64,000 nt of DNA from Chitinophagaceae bacterium (GTDB lineage Bacteria; Bacteroidota; Bacteroidia; Chitinophagales; Chitinophagaceae), in assembly GCA_023957575.1 (NCBI GenBank), contig JAMLGU010000007.1:151722-215721 (forward strand). Direction: 5' to 3'. The translations under genes were made by a program, and so were the position numbers. Each line of letters starts with the position of its first letter. Positions within the stretch are counted from its first letter, which is position 1. The notes beneath the pieces were generated by a model, which worked only from the letters and a program-made list of their open reading frames with translations, made no database searches and was not told the origin of the DNA. Positions 63,395-64,000 of this stretch are shown one piece after another.

Positions 63395-63406
63395 ATGTCA
63401 AAGAAC
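63395..63406 (-). promoter_or_regulatory. boxA-like antitermination site
   Basis: Minus strand reads GTTCTTTGACAT, close to the boxA antiterminator TGCTCTTTAACA used by the Nus complex in rRNA operons. It lies upstream of 23S in the spacer. Confidence 0.45.
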
Positions 63407-63585
63407 TTTTTCTTTAATGGTTAATTGTCAATTGTTAATTGATAATTTCCACTAATGAATGGTAGTTATTAAAGGACTTGAACCTTTGTGCGCCGCCCTA
63501 TCGGCTTAACTGATTCTTTTTTTATTTTAAGAACTTTTCTCTCTCATTAATAATTAATAATTTAACATTAATCATTAATGATTTG

Positions 63586-63660
63586 TGGAGGATATCGGAG
63601 TCGAACCGATGACCCCCTGCGTGCAAGGCAGGTGCTCTAAGCCAACTGAGCTAATCCCCC
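63586..63660 (-). tRNA. tRNA-Ala (UGC)
   Basis: Acceptor GGGGGAT / ATCCTCC, anticodon loop CTTGCAC (UGC), T-stem ATCGG/CCGAT and discriminator A. It lies in the 16S-23S spacer, as is typical. Confidence 0.95.
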
Positions 63661-63704
63661 GGGTTAGCTCATAGCCAAAAGCTTATAGCTAAAAGCTTTT
63701 CTAG

Positions 63705-63779
63705 TAGACCCGACCAGATTTGAACTGGTGACCCCTACATTATCAGTGTAGTGCTCTAACCAGGCTGAGCTACGGATCT
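63705..63779 (-). tRNA. tRNA-Ile (GAU)
   Basis: Acceptor AGATCCG / CGGGTCT, anticodon loop CTGATAA (GAU), T-stem ACCAG/CTGGT and discriminator A. It is 44 bp from tRNA-Ala in the rRNA spacer. Confidence 0.95.
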
Positions 63780-63894
63780 GCGAAAGTAGCCCCCAATCTC
63801 GATCGGCGGGTTTACATTATTTATTTAAAAGAACTTGATTACACTTAAAAATTGAAAGTGAAGGAAACAATAGCAACGGTAAGTGTTGCTCTAA

Positions 63895-64000
<106 letters not shown>

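Larger units (their letters stand above)
63243..63585. other. Spacer between 23S and tRNA-Ala
   Basis: A 343-bp AT-rich spacer. It has no gene. It contains the hairpin and boxA-like site listed separately, and several TTAATTG/AATTAAT short repeats near 63420-63445 and 63545-63575. Confidence 0.5.

Overview
The window looks like chromosomal DNA of a Bacteroidota bacterium. The evidence is two SusC/SusD pairs, repeated TAnnTTTG-type -7 boxes, few Shine-Dalgarno sequences, a class II xylose isomerase locus with an M56/BlaI pair, and a bacilliredoxin of the YtxJ type. A Chitinophagaceae-like relative is my inference only; just about 100 nt of 16S rRNA are present.

Layout. 1-4356: the end of an acyl-CoA dehydrogenase gene, yidC, and two envelope proteins. 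4436-10644: a xylose locus, with xylB-xylA-xylE on the minus strand and a divergent LacI-type regulator, separated by 562 bp that hold two near-identical 14-bp operators. 10793-15463: GH43 and GH3 hemicellulases that would feed xylose or arabinose into it. 15568-22367: an acyltransferase, fabI, recN, a BlaI/M56 pair whose TonB-like tail is cut off by an in-frame stop, and an MgtC-type protein. 22567-24607: a beta-carbonic anhydrase gene split by a decayed IS4-type element inside a perfect 32-bp direct repeat. 24728-30983: a zinc-ribbon protein, Nif3-like protein, an MG2/TonB-plug protein, grpE and dnaJ.

31024-46345 is a minus-strand polysaccharide utilisation locus. In transcription order it holds a XylR-type AraC regulator, SusC, SusD, a LamG surface lipoprotein, a hairpin, an (alpha/alpha)6 glycosidase, a GH92 alpha-mannosidase with PA14, a GDPD-alkaline phosphatase fusion, and a metallophosphoesterase with PA14. 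Two phosphatase genes and a phosphodiesterase domain next to an alpha-mannosidase suggest a phosphorylated mannoside as substrate. 46575-56639 is a second minus-strand SusC/SusD locus. It has DUF4843 and PKD-like lipoproteins, a hairpin, a TlpA-type thioredoxin and a two-module S1C protease with PDZ, which fits peptide or protein uptake better than glycan uptake.

56916-60033: an OsmC/NifX-like/DUF134 operon that shares a 30-bp operator-like dyad with a divergent thioesterase gene, then tRNA-Met, YtxJ and a YebC-family regulator. 60158-64000: a minus-strand rRNA operon read 16S (partial), tRNA-Ile, tRNA-Ala, 23S, 5S, terminator.

The strongest candidates for something new are the phospho-mannoside locus with its fused GDPD-phosphatase, the SusCD-TlpA-protease locus, and the DUF134 divergent operator. 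The strongest sequence-level anomalies are the 32-bp repeat around the IS element and the stop codon splitting M56 from TonB.
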